54,300 nucleotides of DNA. It comes from a virus. This document shows, piece by piece, positions 16,580 to 25,804 of the stretch (the stretch's first letter is position 1; every line of letters begins with the position of its first letter). The position numbers were made by a program, and so were the translations under genes. The stretch lies in the IMG/VR virus record IMGVR_UViG_3300005290_000037, positions 1-54,300 of that record. One strand, 5' to 3'. The notes beneath the pieces were generated by a model. It ran no database searches, was not told the DNA's origin, and saw nothing but the letters and a program-made list of their open reading frames with translations.

Positions 16580-16930
16580 ATGGCGCTGGCAATTACCGGT
16601 GTGAACGGCCTGATCAAATGGTCGTATTACACCGCTGCAAAGATTGAAGGGTACGCGGTGTTTCGAGACAAGGACGGGCACTGGAGTATGACGGCCACGC
16701 TCGTCTTGTCCGATCCCTTCAAGCTGCGGCAGCGCCCGTTACTGTTTGTCGCACCCTACGTGCGGGAAACGTGTACAGCGTGCGGGAAAGTCAGACAAGT
16801 CTGTGTCTGTCGTGAGCCGCAAGTTGTGCACACGGCAGGTGAATGGCGCTGGCCGATTACCTCGCTCGAGATGGGCGCCGTGACTGGGCAGACGAAGATG
16901 CAGGCAGTCTTAGGCGAGCAATTACCGTAA
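16580..16930 (+). CDS. Tail-region protein with inserted zinc knuckle
   Basis: 116 aa, family not identified. The outer parts (VNGLIKWSYYTAAKIEGYAVFRDKDGHWSM and EWRWPITSLEM) read as one small beta domain. Between them CTACGKVRQVCVC offers four cysteines for a zinc knuckle, an unusual insertion in a tail-module protein. The 98-bp gap upstream (16482-16579) holds no clear gene; TTGCGG and TAGACA around 16555-16580 are too closely spaced for a good promoter. Confidence 0.6.
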   Translation: MALAITGVNGLIKWSYYTAAKIEGYAVFRDKDGHWSMTATLVLSDPFKLRQRPLLFVAPYVRETCTACGKVRQVCVCREPQVVHTAGEWRWPITSLEMGAVTGQTKMQAVLGEQLP

Positions 16931-16975
16931 GTCGACGGAAACGAGCCCAACGGGTTTCGACAGGGAGTACACAGT

Positions 16976-17524
16976 ATGCCGTTTAAGGACCCTGAAAGAC
17001 AAAGGGCATATTTCAGGGCTAGATATTTGTCCAAACGCGCTGAAATCTCAGCGCGGAAGAAACTGGCCTACAAGGCCAATCCGGACCCATCAAAGCTGCG
17101 AAGCAAGAAGTACAAGTCCGAGAACAGGGAGCTGTATCTAGCATCTAGCAATAGATACCGTGCAGCTTATTACCCACTGCATCGAGATAAGTACGCAGCG
17201 TATTCAAAATCCTATCGTGAGACCAATAGGATCAGGCTAGCAACAATCGCAGCCGTTTATCGCGCCGAACATAAGCGCGAACATGCTGAACACGAAGGAC
17301 GGCGGCGCGCCAGAAAGAAGAACACGGCATTCGAGAAGGTCGACTTCGTGAAGATTCTGCACGATTCCAACGGGTTGTGTGGAATATGCCAGCAGCCATT
17401 TGATCTCTTCGGGATCGACTTCGATCACATCATCCCACTAGCTCGTGGCGGAACACATTCCAACGGAAATATTCAGGCTACCCATTCGCGCTGTAATCGC
17501 GCGAAGGGTGTGAAGGTGGGGTGA
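16976..17524 (+). CDS. Free-standing HNH endonuclease
   Basis: 182 aa. The C-terminal 60 residues hold a complete HNH site: CGICQQPFDLFGIDFDHIIPLARGGTHSNGNIQATHSRCNRAKG, with a C-C/C zinc pair, the catalytic DH and the final N. The N-terminal 110 residues are a highly charged Lys/Arg/Tyr repeat region (DNA-binding), as in intron-like mobile HNH genes. It interrupts the conserved run between the major tail protein and the tail chaperone and is visibly richer in A/T than its neighbours, so it is probably a later insertion. Confidence 0.9.
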   Translation: MPFKDPERQRAYFRARYLSKRAEISARKKLAYKANPDPSKLRSKKYKSENRELYLASSNRYRAAYYPLHRDKYAAYSKSYRETNRIRLATIAAVYRAEHKREHAEHEGRRRARKKNTAFEKVDFVKILHDSNGLCGICQQPFDLFGIDFDHIIPLARGGTHSNGNIQATHSRCNRAKGVKVG

Positions 17525-17527
17525 CTT

Positions 17528-17926
17528 ATGAGAAATCGGTTTGTCCAACCAGACATCGTCAGACTCGATCTGTCTGACGGAGATTTCATCGACATCAAGA
17601 AAGAACTGAACGCCGGCGAGAATAGGCGTGTCTTCGCGCGTCTCGTGAAAGACATGCGCGCTGGCGAAAAGATCACGCTCGAGCCAGAACAAGTGGGACT
17701 CACCAAGCTTGTCGAATACTTGGTCGGCTGGTCCTTCACCGATGGGACTGGGAAGCCCGTCGAACTCAGCGAGGGCGCGATCCAAAGTCTGGATCAAGAG
17801 ACCTACGCGGAAATCGTGGCGGCCATCGATCAGCACGAAACCAAGATCGAGGCTGAACGGGCTGACCGAAAAAAAAAGACGACTGGGATGCACCCATCCG
17901 AAGCGATCTCAGCATCTGCAAGCTGA
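17528..17926 (+). CDS. Tail assembly chaperone, short form (gpG-like)
   Basis: 132 aa. It lies between tail tube and tape measure, the fixed place of tail chaperones in siphoviruses. Beta-rich start (IVRLDLSDGDFIDIKKELNAGENRRVF) followed by LVEYLVGWSFTDGTGKP and a helical C-terminus. In the nine-A tract at 17869-17877 it contains the slippery heptamer A AAA AAG. Without a shift, translation continues 16 codons past the slip site and stops at 17926. Confidence 0.85.
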   Translation: MRNRFVQPDIVRLDLSDGDFIDIKKELNAGENRRVFARLVKDMRAGEKITLEPEQVGLTKLVEYLVGWSFTDGTGKPVELSEGAIQSLDQETYAEIVAAIDQHETKIEAERADRKKKTTGMHPSEAISASAS

Positions 17927-18018
17927 TGCACTGGCCGTATCACTACGTCGGCGAACTGCCGCAGGACGTCTATGACGTGCTGGTGCGGATGATCACTGAA
18001 GAACAGAAGAGCGACTGA
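17528..18018 (+). CDS. Tail chaperone frameshift product (gpGT-like)
   Basis: Produced by a -1 shift on A AAA AAG (17872-17878), after which reading continues GAC GAC TGG... to TGA 18016-18018, for about 163 aa. The added 46 residues include LSICKLMHWPYHYVGELPQDVYDVLVRMI, which is protein-like and resembles the second half of tail chaperone fusions. Its stop overlaps the tape-measure start (TGATG). Lambda gpG/gpGT is the precedent: the two forms must be made in a set ratio to load the tape measure. Confidence 0.85.
17872..17878 (+). promoter_or_regulatory. Programmed -1 ribosomal frameshift site
   Basis: A AAA AAG in the zero frame of the chaperone gene, within a run of nine A (17869-17877). 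A AAA AAG is one of the most efficient -1 slippery heptamers known in bacteria. The frame reached is open for 46 codons and stops exactly at the next gene. No strong downstream hairpin was obvious by eye. Confidence 0.85.
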
Positions 18019-21000
18019 TGGCCATCACGGGTAAGTTCCAAGCGGACTTCAGTTCCTTTGTCGCCGAGACACAGAAGGCGACCACTGCGCTCAAAAGCGT
18101 GGAATCGGAAGCTGGGAAAGCCGCCACCGAACTCAACACGATGAGCACGACCGCCACGCGGTCGGTTGGGACGGTTGCGAAAGAACTGGTCCTAGCCCAG
18201 AAGGAAGTTACCGAACTCCAAAAACTGATTCGCCAGAATGCCGACAAGCCAGGCTTTATTGCTGGTCTTGAAGCCGAGCTCGATAGCAACATCCCCAAAA
18301 TTTCTGCGCTCAAGCGCGAACTGTCTGACCTGAAAAAACCGATCGAAGACGTGGCGACGGTCACCAAAACCACGTCCTCTGCCATCAGTGGGTTTGGTGA
18401 ACAGATCGCCAGTATGGCGACGGGGTTTATCACCGCCCAGGCGGCGATCGGTGTGGTGACTGGTGCGTTCCATACCCTCACGGGCTTCGTGGCCGATTCC
18501 GTCAAAGCCTATGCCGAAGCGGAATCCGCGCAAAAGAAACTCACGACGGCGCTGCAAGCCCAGGGCACGTCGACACCGGCCATCATTGCGCAATACGGCG
18601 ATCTGGCCACGCAGTTTCAACATACGACCGCGTTCAGCGATGACCTGATTACCAGCATGGAAGGTCTGCTTGTCCAAGTCGGCAATGTCATGCCGAATGC
18701 GATGCAGGCGGCCTTGAAGGCGTCGACCGATTTGGCGGCGGGTCTCGGGATCGATCTCGAAACGGCCACGACGATTGTGGCCAAAGCCGCGGCGGGGCAT
18801 ACCGAAACGCTCGGGCGGTACGGGATCAAGGTCGATCAAGCGAAGCTGGCGAGTGAAGGGTTTTCGGCGGTGCTGGAGGCGATTAATCGCCAGTTTGGCG
18901 GGCAGGCGGCCGCGCAACTCGATACGTATGCGGGCCGTGTCGAAAACCTGAAAAACCAATGGAACAACCTGCAGGAAGTATTCGGCAAACTCATCGTCAC
19001 CGATCCAGTGCTGAGTGCTGCATTACGCAACCTGAGTGAAGGGATCGGGGCGACCGCAGACAATGCCGGCAAGGCCAATCCGTCGATGGCGCGGTTCATC
19101 GAATTGCTGGGCATCCTGCCAGGGTCGGGCGCGGCCATCGCCTATCTCGAAGGGTTAGCGGCGCAGGCGAATGAGACCGCAGCCGCGTTGGAGCGGTTGA
19201 AGGCGGCGCAACTGTCTCCGGAAGTGTCTCACCTCCAACCGTTCGCGCCTGCCGTCAGCCACGGTCCGGACACTGGCTTTGTCGAAGGCTTGCGGCAAGG
19301 CTCGGACGCGATGGATGAACTCCATGCGGCCTTCAAACGATTCAAAGACGAGAAAGCCGAAGAAGAACTCAAACGCCAGCAGGCCGAATGGAAAGCCTGG
19401 GCAAAGTCAGTCGATGACGCCACCGTGGCGTCCAATCTGGGCGTCTTCACGCTGAATCGGTATCACAAAGAACTCGATGATGTGCGGCCGAGTCTGGATG
19501 CGGTGCGCGACCAATTCGAGAACTGGATTGCACCGCTGGACAGTGTCGAAGTTGGCATCAAGCTGACTTCGGATCAACTGGAAGGGTTGCAACGGGCCGG
19601 ACGCTTCGCCGAAGTCGCGATGGCGTCATTGAATCAGCAACTCCTGAAGTTGCCGAATGTTCATTCGTCGCTCGAAGGCGTCGATACGGCCGTACACAAG
19701 ACTGGTGACGGACTGAATGAACTCGCACGTGGATTCAGTCAGATGGCGCAAGTGTCAGATGGGGCACTCAGTGAGGTGGCACGCACGATCGGCACCGTCA
19801 TTACGGGACTTGATACGGCCATTAAAGCGGTCGGTGCACTCGGCACGGCGAGCCAATCCGGATTCGCCCAGATGGCCTCGAGCGCGCTCTCTGTCATTGC
19901 CGTCATTTACGAGATCGGCACCACGCTTCAGAGCATCATTCCGACGTTTGGCGATTTCGGGAATGTGAAACAGATTAAGAATCTGTTGCAACTGCAGGAC
20001 TATGTCAAATCGCTCGGCCTGACGGCTGACGAATTTAAACAGAAAGTCGAAGAGGCGGGACTGTCGCTGGAGCAACTCTCTCGGGACGTCCATGATCCGA
20101 AAGCGTTCGCCGCGGATCTCGAGATTCTGAAGAAAGGACTCGACGAGGCGAAGCAAAAGGCCGACGCATTGGCGGAGGCCATGCACGCGGGTGGCGCACG
20201 GTCCAATACGGAACTCCAGCACGCCGCCGATCTAGCGCGCGAAGCATTTGAGAAAGCGCTCAAATCAGAAGATTACTCGCAGGCGAATTTAGACAAGCTC
20301 TATCTGTCCTATCAACAGTCGTTAGCGGCATTGCCTGGTCCTGCTGGCGAGGCGGCGCAAGCGTGGCTGAAGGCGCATGACGCAATCGCGGGCACGGCCC
20401 AGGCGATTGATACGGCCTTGCAAAAATTGATTGATCGCCGTGATGCGCTGAATACGGCTATTTCACAAGAGGCACCAGAAGAGCAGATCGGCGTGATCGA
20501 GCAACAAATGCGCACAGAGCGTGACGCGATCGAACAGCAGATCAAGAACGCGCAGAAAGCGGCCGATGCGACGGCGGATGCGCAATCGGATGCGGCCCAC
20601 ATTACCGAAGAGCGGTGGGGCGATACCTCGAAAATCCTGCAAGAGCATTTGGAGGATGCGGGCGATCAGGCCGCCGACCATATCAGGGATGCCTTCGATT
20701 TCACGATTCACATTCCGATCGTGTTCGATGTCCCGGCGCTGCCGAGTTTCCCGCCACTGCCAGTGGTCCCGCAAGCCACTGGCGGCGATTGGCTTGTCAG
20801 AAAACCCACGTTGTTTCTCGCGGGTGAAAAGGGCGCCGAGCGGGCCACGTTTAGCCCTGTTGGGCAATCCTCAGGCACAGGCGGGGGCGATGTGGTGGCC
20901 GAGATCCGCGCCTTGCGCATGGCCATCCTGGCACAACCCACGGTGGTCTCGATCAGTGGCCGAGAGATTATCCGCGCGACCCATTACGAGTATGACCACA

Positions 21001-21050
21001 ACGTCGCAGGGGCGCGCACCGACCTGCAGGAACTGGCGGGGAATACCTAA
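18018..21050 (+). CDS. Tail tape measure protein
   Basis: 1010 aa, the second longest gene here. Long helical, Ala/Gln/Glu/Lys-rich stretches (coiled coil) with a hydrophobic segment near residues 130-165 (FGEQIASMATGFITAQAAIGVVTGAFHTLTGFVADSV) that could cross the host membrane during DNA ejection. Another hydrophobic stretch lies near 590-640. At about 0.15 nm per residue it predicts a tail near 150 nm, a long siphovirus tail. Start and stop are coupled to the neighbours (TGATG, TAATG). Confidence 0.93.
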   Translation: MAITGKFQADFSSFVAETQKATTALKSVESEAGKAATELNTMSTTATRSVGTVAKELVLAQKEVTELQKLIRQNADKPGFIAGLEAELDSNIPKISALKRELSDLKKPIEDVATVTKTTSSAISGFGEQIASMATGFITAQAAIGVVTGAFHTLTGFVADSVKAYAEAESAQKKLTTALQAQGTSTPAIIAQYGDLATQFQHTTAFSDDLITSMEGLLVQVGNVMPNAMQAALKASTDLAAGLGIDLETATTIVAKAAAGHTETLGRYGIKVDQAKLASEGFSAVLEAINRQFGGQAAAQLDTYAGRVENLKNQWNNLQEVFGKLIVTDPVLSAALRNLSEGIGATADNAGKANPSMARFIELLGILPGSGAAIAYLEGLAAQANETAAALERLKAAQLSPEVSHLQPFAPAVSHGPDTGFVEGLRQGSDAMDELHAAFKRFKDEKAEEELKRQQAEWKAWAKSVDDATVASNLGVFTLNRYHKELDDVRPSLDAVRDQFENWIAPLDSVEVGIKLTSDQLEGLQRAGRFAEVAMASLNQQLLKLPNVHSSLEGVDTAVHKTGDGLNELARGFSQMAQVSDGALSEVARTIGTVITGLDTAIKAVGALGTASQSGFAQMASSALSVIAVIYEIGTTLQSIIPTFGDFGNVKQIKNLLQLQDYVKSLGLTADEFKQKVEEAGLSLEQLSRDVHDPKAFAADLEILKKGLDEAKQKADALAEAMHAGGARSNTELQHAADLAREAFEKALKSEDYSQANLDKLYLSYQQSLAALPGPAGEAAQAWLKAHDAIAGTAQAIDTALQKLIDRRDALNTAISQEAPEEQIGVIEQQMRTERDAIEQQIKNAQKAADATADAQSDAAHITEERWGDTSKILQEHLEDAGDQAADHIRDAFDFTIHIPIVFDVPALPSFPPLPVVPQATGGDWLVRKPTLFLAGEKGAERATFSPVGQSSGTGGGDVVAEIRALRMAILAQPTVVSISGREIIRATHYEYDHNVAGARTDLQELAGNT

Positions 21051-21886
21051 TGGCGGTGGCGGCCCTGTGTGCGATCTATCAACGGCCGAGTGATCACATT
21101 CTCAGGAATGCCACGCTCACGATTCAGACGGGCGTTGATCCCGGTGATACGAACTACGCCCCGGCGTCACTGGTTGATGGCAATCCGGCGAAGGTGGCCA
21201 AGATCGATTCCACGACCGGCGCCTGGCTCGCGGATTTCGGAGCGGCGCAACGCGTCGATCTGGTGTCCCTGATCCACCACGATTTCGATGCCGGCGCCGA
21301 CGTGAAGATCCAAGGGAACGCGACGGATAGCTGGGGCGCGCCCTCATTCTCGGCGTCGATCACGATTCCGACCTGGTATGGACGCACGGCGAATCCGTGG
21401 CCCGTGACGCCGTGGCGGGATCTCACCAGCGCCAGTGGGTATAGCGCCACAGGATTTCGCTACTGGCGGCTTGTGATTACGGGCAATTCCCAGAACCTGC
21501 AACTTGGGCAGTGGTGGCTGGGGCCAGCGATTCGACACTTCGATCGGAATTACCGGTGGCATCAGGTGCGCGAGGTTCGCAGCCCCTTGATTCGATCGCG
21601 GACGGCGTTTGGGGTCGACACCATCTATAGCCGCGGCACGCATGTCGTCTCGTTTGTGCTCGATCAGCAGCCGACCACGACCTTTGCGGATGAACTCCGG
21701 ACGACGTGGATTGAGATGGGCGGCGGGGCCGAGCCGTGGCTCTTTGTGCCGGACCCGACCCTGAATGAAGCCTATCTCGTGCGCTGGGGCAGCGAGATGC
21801 AGAGTCTAACATACGACGTGAATAACGTCTGGGCGCAGTCCATCCAGATCGATGAAGTGGGCCGCGGGTTGCGGCCAGGAGTCTAG
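21050..21886 (+). CDS. Distal tail / minor tail protein
   Basis: 278 aa following the tape measure by TAATG. The first half has a jelly-roll feel (DSTTGAWLADFGAAQRVDLVSLIHHDF, then FRYWRLVITGNSQNLQLGQWWLG), like F5/8-type or galactose-binding domains in tail-tip proteins. The second half (VVSFVLDQQPTTTFADELRTTWIEM) is beta-rich. Position suits a Dit-like baseplate hub protein. Exact family is unproven. Confidence 0.7.
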   Translation: MAVAALCAIYQRPSDHILRNATLTIQTGVDPGDTNYAPASLVDGNPAKVAKIDSTTGAWLADFGAAQRVDLVSLIHHDFDAGADVKIQGNATDSWGAPSFSASITIPTWYGRTANPWPVTPWRDLTSASGYSATGFRYWRLVITGNSQNLQLGQWWLGPAIRHFDRNYRWHQVREVRSPLIRSRTAFGVDTIYSRGTHVVSFVLDQQPTTTFADELRTTWIEMGGGAEPWLFVPDPTLNEAYLVRWGSEMQSLTYDVNNVWAQSIQIDEVGRGLRPGV

Positions 21887-21888
21887 GC

Positions 21889-22377
21889 ATGACGGGCGAT
21901 ACCCTGTTGGTGTTCACGGCGGAAAGCGCCCGCCTTCCGTCCTCGGGGACGCCGGCCTATCTGGACACACGCAACAGTCATCCCGTGGTGTCTTTTACCG
22001 CTGGCGATATTTGTACCTTCGGGGCGATCCTGCCGGTGTCCTATGGCCTGAGTGGGGTGACGGTCCGACTGCATTATGCGATGGCGACGGCCACCACGAA
22101 TGCCGTGAAATGGACGACCGCGTTTGAGCGCGTGGGTGATGGGCAGCAGGACATCGATAGCGATGGCTTTGCCACCGGCGTGAGCGTCGGGGATGCGACC
22201 GTGCCGGGGACGTCTGGCTTTGTAGACATTTACACCAATACCCATGCCAATGGATCCGAGATGGACAGCATCGCCGTGGGGGAATATTTCCGCCTGAAAG
22301 TCACCCGGAGTACGCCGTCTGGATCAGCGGCGGCTGGTGAAGCGCAACTCGTGGCGGTGGAAATCCGCGAACAATAA
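21889..22377 (+). CDS. Tail-tip structural protein, unknown
   Basis: 162 aa, beta-rich throughout (VVSFTAGDICTFGAILPVSYGLSGVTVRLHYAMA ... EYFRLKVTRST), resembling a single beta-sandwich domain. It lies 2 bp after the distal tail gene and directly before the large tip protein, so it is probably a baseplate component. No specific family recognised. Confidence 0.6.
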   Translation: MTGDTLLVFTAESARLPSSGTPAYLDTRNSHPVVSFTAGDICTFGAILPVSYGLSGVTVRLHYAMATATTNAVKWTTAFERVGDGQQDIDSDGFATGVSVGDATVPGTSGFVDIYTNTHANGSEMDSIAVGEYFRLKVTRSTPSGSAAAGEAQLVAVEIREQ

Positions 22378-24948
22378 ATGGCCGTCACCCTTACTGCGGC
22401 GGCGACCGCGCGCATCGATTGTGGCGATTACCTCTATAACAACGGGGCATGGACGGTGGCTGTCACGCTCACGCCCAGCGGTGGACTCGTCGCGAATAAC
22501 CGAATTGTCGGCCAATGGAGCAATGTCGCCGCTAATCAGAATTTTGTGCTGGTGATGGTCGATACGACGGAAATTGGCTTCGTCGTCGCGAACGGGGCTG
22601 GCGCGTCCTATTCTGTGCGGACCACCGATATGGGGATGGTCACGGGGACCACGTATCGGATCGTGGCCCTCTGGTACGGGTCGGCATTCGGCGGCCCGCA
22701 CATGGATATTTACGCGAATGGCGTGCAGAAAACGACCGTGGCGTGGTTCTCTTCTGCCTCATTTGCCCAGACGGCGAATTCGTCCGCGAAGTTTGAGATT
22801 GGCTATGAAACATCCAGTAGCACGGCCTGCGTGGATGGCGATTATTCAGAGGTGGCGGTCTGGATCGGGTCGCATCAGCCTGAAACAGCACTGGCGTATA
22901 CGAAAGGCTTCTCGCCACGGTTTCTCAAGACATTAAACGCTGAAGGTGTGCTCTATCTCCCGCTCGAGAACATCAATAACCTCCAATCGCTCTGGGAAGA
23001 CCACTTCGTGCCACTCGGGCCGCCCACGATTACGAACACGGGTGGGACGACAGCCGGTACGCACGCCCTGTTGATTCAGCCTCGGTCTGCCGTCAAGTTT
23101 GAGAGCACGCACACCGAAACGACGTTCGATACCTTTCCCGATGGCACAGTCTCACATCCCCTGACGTGGCTAGAGCATTACGTCGAAGATCCGGTCAATA
23201 GCGTGCCGGCGTCCAGTAATCGCACCTACGCCGAAGTGGATCTCTGCGATCGTTCCACGTATTACCTCGGCTACAAAGCGCCCTATGTGCTCGAATGGGC
23301 GCATATCACGCGCGGCCTCTCGGATCATCAAGGGAACCTGGAGCATCTGAGTTTCGGGGCCACCTGTTCTGACACGTCCCGCTATTTTCGCGGGTTGCTG
23401 GCCGATGCCGCGGGCACACGGTTTTTTACGAACCGCCCAGCCGTCGAACGGATGATCGATGACGACGATCGCCGCGTGGAAGGCGTGCCTAGGCTCGTCG
23501 CGAACGGGTTTATCAGCGATTACGAACCGCTTGGCGGGTTGAAGTTTCGCTTGGCATGTTCCGATTGGTTGCGCCGGAAAGGCACACGATCGCGCAAGAG
23601 TTTCCAGAAGTGGCAGCCGCTGATCATTCCTGAAGACTTCGATGTGAACACGACGCCGCGCGGCTTACTGAACAAGCCGGCGCCGGTGATCTATGGGAGT
23701 CATTCAGATACGGAAGGCGCGTATGCCCCAGTCTATACCGGGATCCGGCTCTGCCCGGATGCGGTGTATCGCACGGAATTTCTGATTGCTGGCCATGCGT
23801 GTAAGGGCATTCCGACGGGGGAGGTGTATGTCGATGGTGTCCAAGTCTCGGGGGCCGCGTTGGCGGCGAATTGGATTATTCCAGGGACCGCCGAATGGAC
23901 GGGCGCGGGATTCACGGAACAATACCTCGAGAGTTTCGGGCGCCGGTACTTCACGCTCTACGTGGAGCGGGCCGAAGCGATTGCCTTGAATCTCGTCACC
24001 GCAGACGAGGTGTCACCGGGGACCGCCCGTCTGACGATCAATATAGACGGGATCGAAACCATCGGCGACGGCACAGGCACCCTGATTACCTCGCTCGTGC
24101 TCCAATGTCAGCACTTCGCGGAGAATCCCGGCGATCGGCCGTGGAACGCGCAGGACTGGGTCAATACCTCTCCCTTTTTCTTCTCGGCCATTCCCGCCTT
24201 AACGCTGGTGGATCGCGCAAGTTTCGCCGCCGTCGATGCGTTAGTGAACCTCGACGGCGCTGGCGTGATCGGCTTCAACGGCGAAGCAATCGGCACGATG
24301 GACGTGCTCGCGCGATTCTGCCTCAGTGGTGATTTCCAGATCGGGATCAATCGCTTCGGCCAATTAATCGCGGCCTACGAGCCAGCGTCGGCGCCGGCCA
24401 CGATGCAAGCGATTGACGATGTGACGAATATCGAAGCGGACTCCTTAACCATTCAGGATGACGTACCGGGTCGCTTTTGGAATATCCAACCGTATCGGTA
24501 TGCACCGGACTATTCCGGCCGTCATCTCGGTGATGCGGTGTTTGTCGGCGGCGTGCGGATCGTGCCGCCCGATCCCGGCGGCTGGCTGTCGGCCGTGAAT
24601 GGCGATACGGAGTTGCGAGATAGCGCCTCCATCACCAATTACGACCAGGAGATCGCTGGTCAAAACCTCGATTTGCACTTTATTCGTGATAGTGCCGATG
24701 CGTTGGCTGTCGTCACGCGGCGGTTGAATCGCTACAAGAACCCTTTACGGTCGGCGCAGTTGACTGTGCCGCTGTCAGGGACCAGTGTGGATCTGGGGGA
24801 CATCTTTACCGTCAGTGCCGTTGATGGCATCTCCGCCACTGGGTGGACGGATCGACCGTTGCGGTGCGTGCGGCATGAACTGAACCCCAATCAGAACACG
24901 GTGACGCTGGAGGCGTATGACATCCAGCGCGTGTGGGATGCGGTGTAG
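22378..24948 (+). CDS. Large tail-tip protein with N-terminal LamG/ConA-like domain
   Basis: 856 aa. Residues 1-190 read as a concanavalin/LamG-type lectin domain (WTVAVTLTPSGGLVANNRIVGQW ... PHMDIYANGVQKTTVAWFSSASFAQTANSSAKFEIGYE), which would bind a surface glycan. The remainder is a long beta-rich tip protein like the central hub or Tal proteins of siphoviruses, ending with a DxGDIFTVSAVDG domain. It follows the distal tail genes and probably plays a part in host recognition. Confidence 0.75.
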   Translation: MAVTLTAAATARIDCGDYLYNNGAWTVAVTLTPSGGLVANNRIVGQWSNVAANQNFVLVMVDTTEIGFVVANGAGASYSVRTTDMGMVTGTTYRIVALWYGSAFGGPHMDIYANGVQKTTVAWFSSASFAQTANSSAKFEIGYETSSSTACVDGDYSEVAVWIGSHQPETALAYTKGFSPRFLKTLNAEGVLYLPLENINNLQSLWEDHFVPLGPPTITNTGGTTAGTHALLIQPRSAVKFESTHTETTFDTFPDGTVSHPLTWLEHYVEDPVNSVPASSNRTYAEVDLCDRSTYYLGYKAPYVLEWAHITRGLSDHQGNLEHLSFGATCSDTSRYFRGLLADAAGTRFFTNRPAVERMIDDDDRRVEGVPRLVANGFISDYEPLGGLKFRLACSDWLRRKGTRSRKSFQKWQPLIIPEDFDVNTTPRGLLNKPAPVIYGSHSDTEGAYAPVYTGIRLCPDAVYRTEFLIAGHACKGIPTGEVYVDGVQVSGAALAANWIIPGTAEWTGAGFTEQYLESFGRRYFTLYVERAEAIALNLVTADEVSPGTARLTINIDGIETIGDGTGTLITSLVLQCQHFAENPGDRPWNAQDWVNTSPFFFSAIPALTLVDRASFAAVDALVNLDGAGVIGFNGEAIGTMDVLARFCLSGDFQIGINRFGQLIAAYEPASAPATMQAIDDVTNIEADSLTIQDDVPGRFWNIQPYRYAPDYSGRHLGDAVFVGGVRIVPPDPGGWLSAVNGDTELRDSASITNYDQEIAGQNLDLHFIRDSADALAVVTRRLNRYKNPLRSAQLTVPLSGTSVDLGDIFTVSAVDGISATGWTDRPLRCVRHELNPNQNTVTLEAYDIQRVWDAV

Positions 24949-25109
24949 CGGGTAAGACGAGTCGGGGCTGGTCCCGTGGGCCACACGAAACCAACCCCTA
25001 AGCGAGCAGAGCAGCGTGAGTAGTAATCACGCGACCCGGATCGCCTAGCGCGGATCCTAAACCGAGTGAAAGTGGGTCGCTTTACGGAGATGCACGAAAG
25101 CGAACCTTA
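24949..25109 (+). ncRNA. Structured noncoding region (candidate RNA or leader)
   Basis: 161 bp without a convincing gene. Stems seen: 24964-24972 with 24990-24998 (9 bp, one mismatch), enclosing CGTG/CACG; GCGTGA (25014-25019) with TCACGC (25027-25032) around a 7-nt loop; GCGACCC (25031-25037) with GGGTCGC (25074-25080), enclosing GGATC/GATCC; and, as an alternative to the last, CGCTTT (25078-25083) with AAAGCG (25097-25102), right before the GTG at 25110. No T-run follows. It may be a 5' leader controlling the lysis cassette or an independent RNA. Confidence 0.45.
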
Positions 25110-25568
25110 GTGGGACCACAGTCACAGAACGGCGCGCTTTTGCAATTAGTCCATGCCAATCGTGACGAAGCGGAGAAGGGACACAAGCGTCTCCGCACCG
25201 ACGTGGATGGCATTGGCAAGAAAGTCGCTGGCATGGAAGCGGTGCAAACCGATCTGCAACTGCGCGTGCAGAAGTTGGAGCTGGCACCGGTCAACGTCGA
25301 GAAAGTGTCCTTTTCGAGCGTGCAATTAATTGGGGTGGTCGTGGCCAGTCTGGCGCTGGCTGCCGGGATGTGGCAGTTGCATGTCGGGATTGATGACGTC
25401 AAGACCACCGTGGCCAATGCCGCGAAACTGCAGGATGAGCGGAACGCCACGCAGAAGGAAACGCTTGACAACCTCGGGCGACAGATCGAGATGCGACGGG
25501 TGGAGATTCAGCGGGTTCGCGACGACTTGGCGGAATACATGCGGCAACCGAAGAAGGAGACACGTTAA
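25110..25568 (+). CDS. Coiled-coil protein with one membrane helix
   Basis: 152 aa, GTG start and no good Shine-Dalgarno. A helical N-terminal arm (LQLVHANRDEAEKGHKRLRTDVDGIGKKV) precedes a membrane span near residues 70-92 (VQLIGVVVASLALAAGMW), followed by a long charged coiled coil. The layout suits a membrane-anchored lysis accessory or tail-associated protein. The only possible start in the open frame is 25110, and it sits directly behind an alternative hairpin that could restrict its translation. Confidence 0.65.
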   Translation: MGPQSQNGALLQLVHANRDEAEKGHKRLRTDVDGIGKKVAGMEAVQTDLQLRVQKLELAPVNVEKVSFSSVQLIGVVVASLALAAGMWQLHVGIDDVKTTVANAAKLQDERNATQKETLDNLGRQIEMRRVEIQRVRDDLAEYMRQPKKETR

Positions 25569-25804
25569 TGGCCTTTCAGAGTGAAGACATTGAAAACTGC
25601 ATTCTCGGGATCTGCTGCGAACCAACGCGGCAGATGAAAGCCCTCGCCAAGAAACTGCACGAGGATACGAAACTCGCCGATCCGATTGCGATGACGGTGG
25701 CGGCGTGGATCCTCGACCACTACGACCTCGCCCCGAAGGGCGACCTCGAGTCGCTGTTCAAGCACGTGGCCGAGATGGCGCGCGAATATCCCTATCAGGG
25801 CTGA
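25568..25804 (+). CDS. Small helical protein, unknown
   Basis: 78 aa, TAATG-coupled to the upstream gene and TGATG-coupled to the next. Helical and acidic (QMKALAKKLHEDTKLADPIAMTVAAWILDHYDL). No family recognised. Position within a tight cassette suggests a role with the lysozyme-like protein. Confidence 0.6.
   Translation: MAFQSEDIENCILGICCEPTRQMKALAKKLHEDTKLADPIAMTVAAWILDHYDLAPKGDLESLFKHVAEMAREYPYQG

Noticed and set aside
25014-25032. Possible tRNA anticodon arm (6-bp stem and 7-nt loop)
   Set aside because: The expected T-arm GGTTCGAATCC and acceptor CCA-proximal pairing are missing, so it is described as a structured RNA, not a tRNA.
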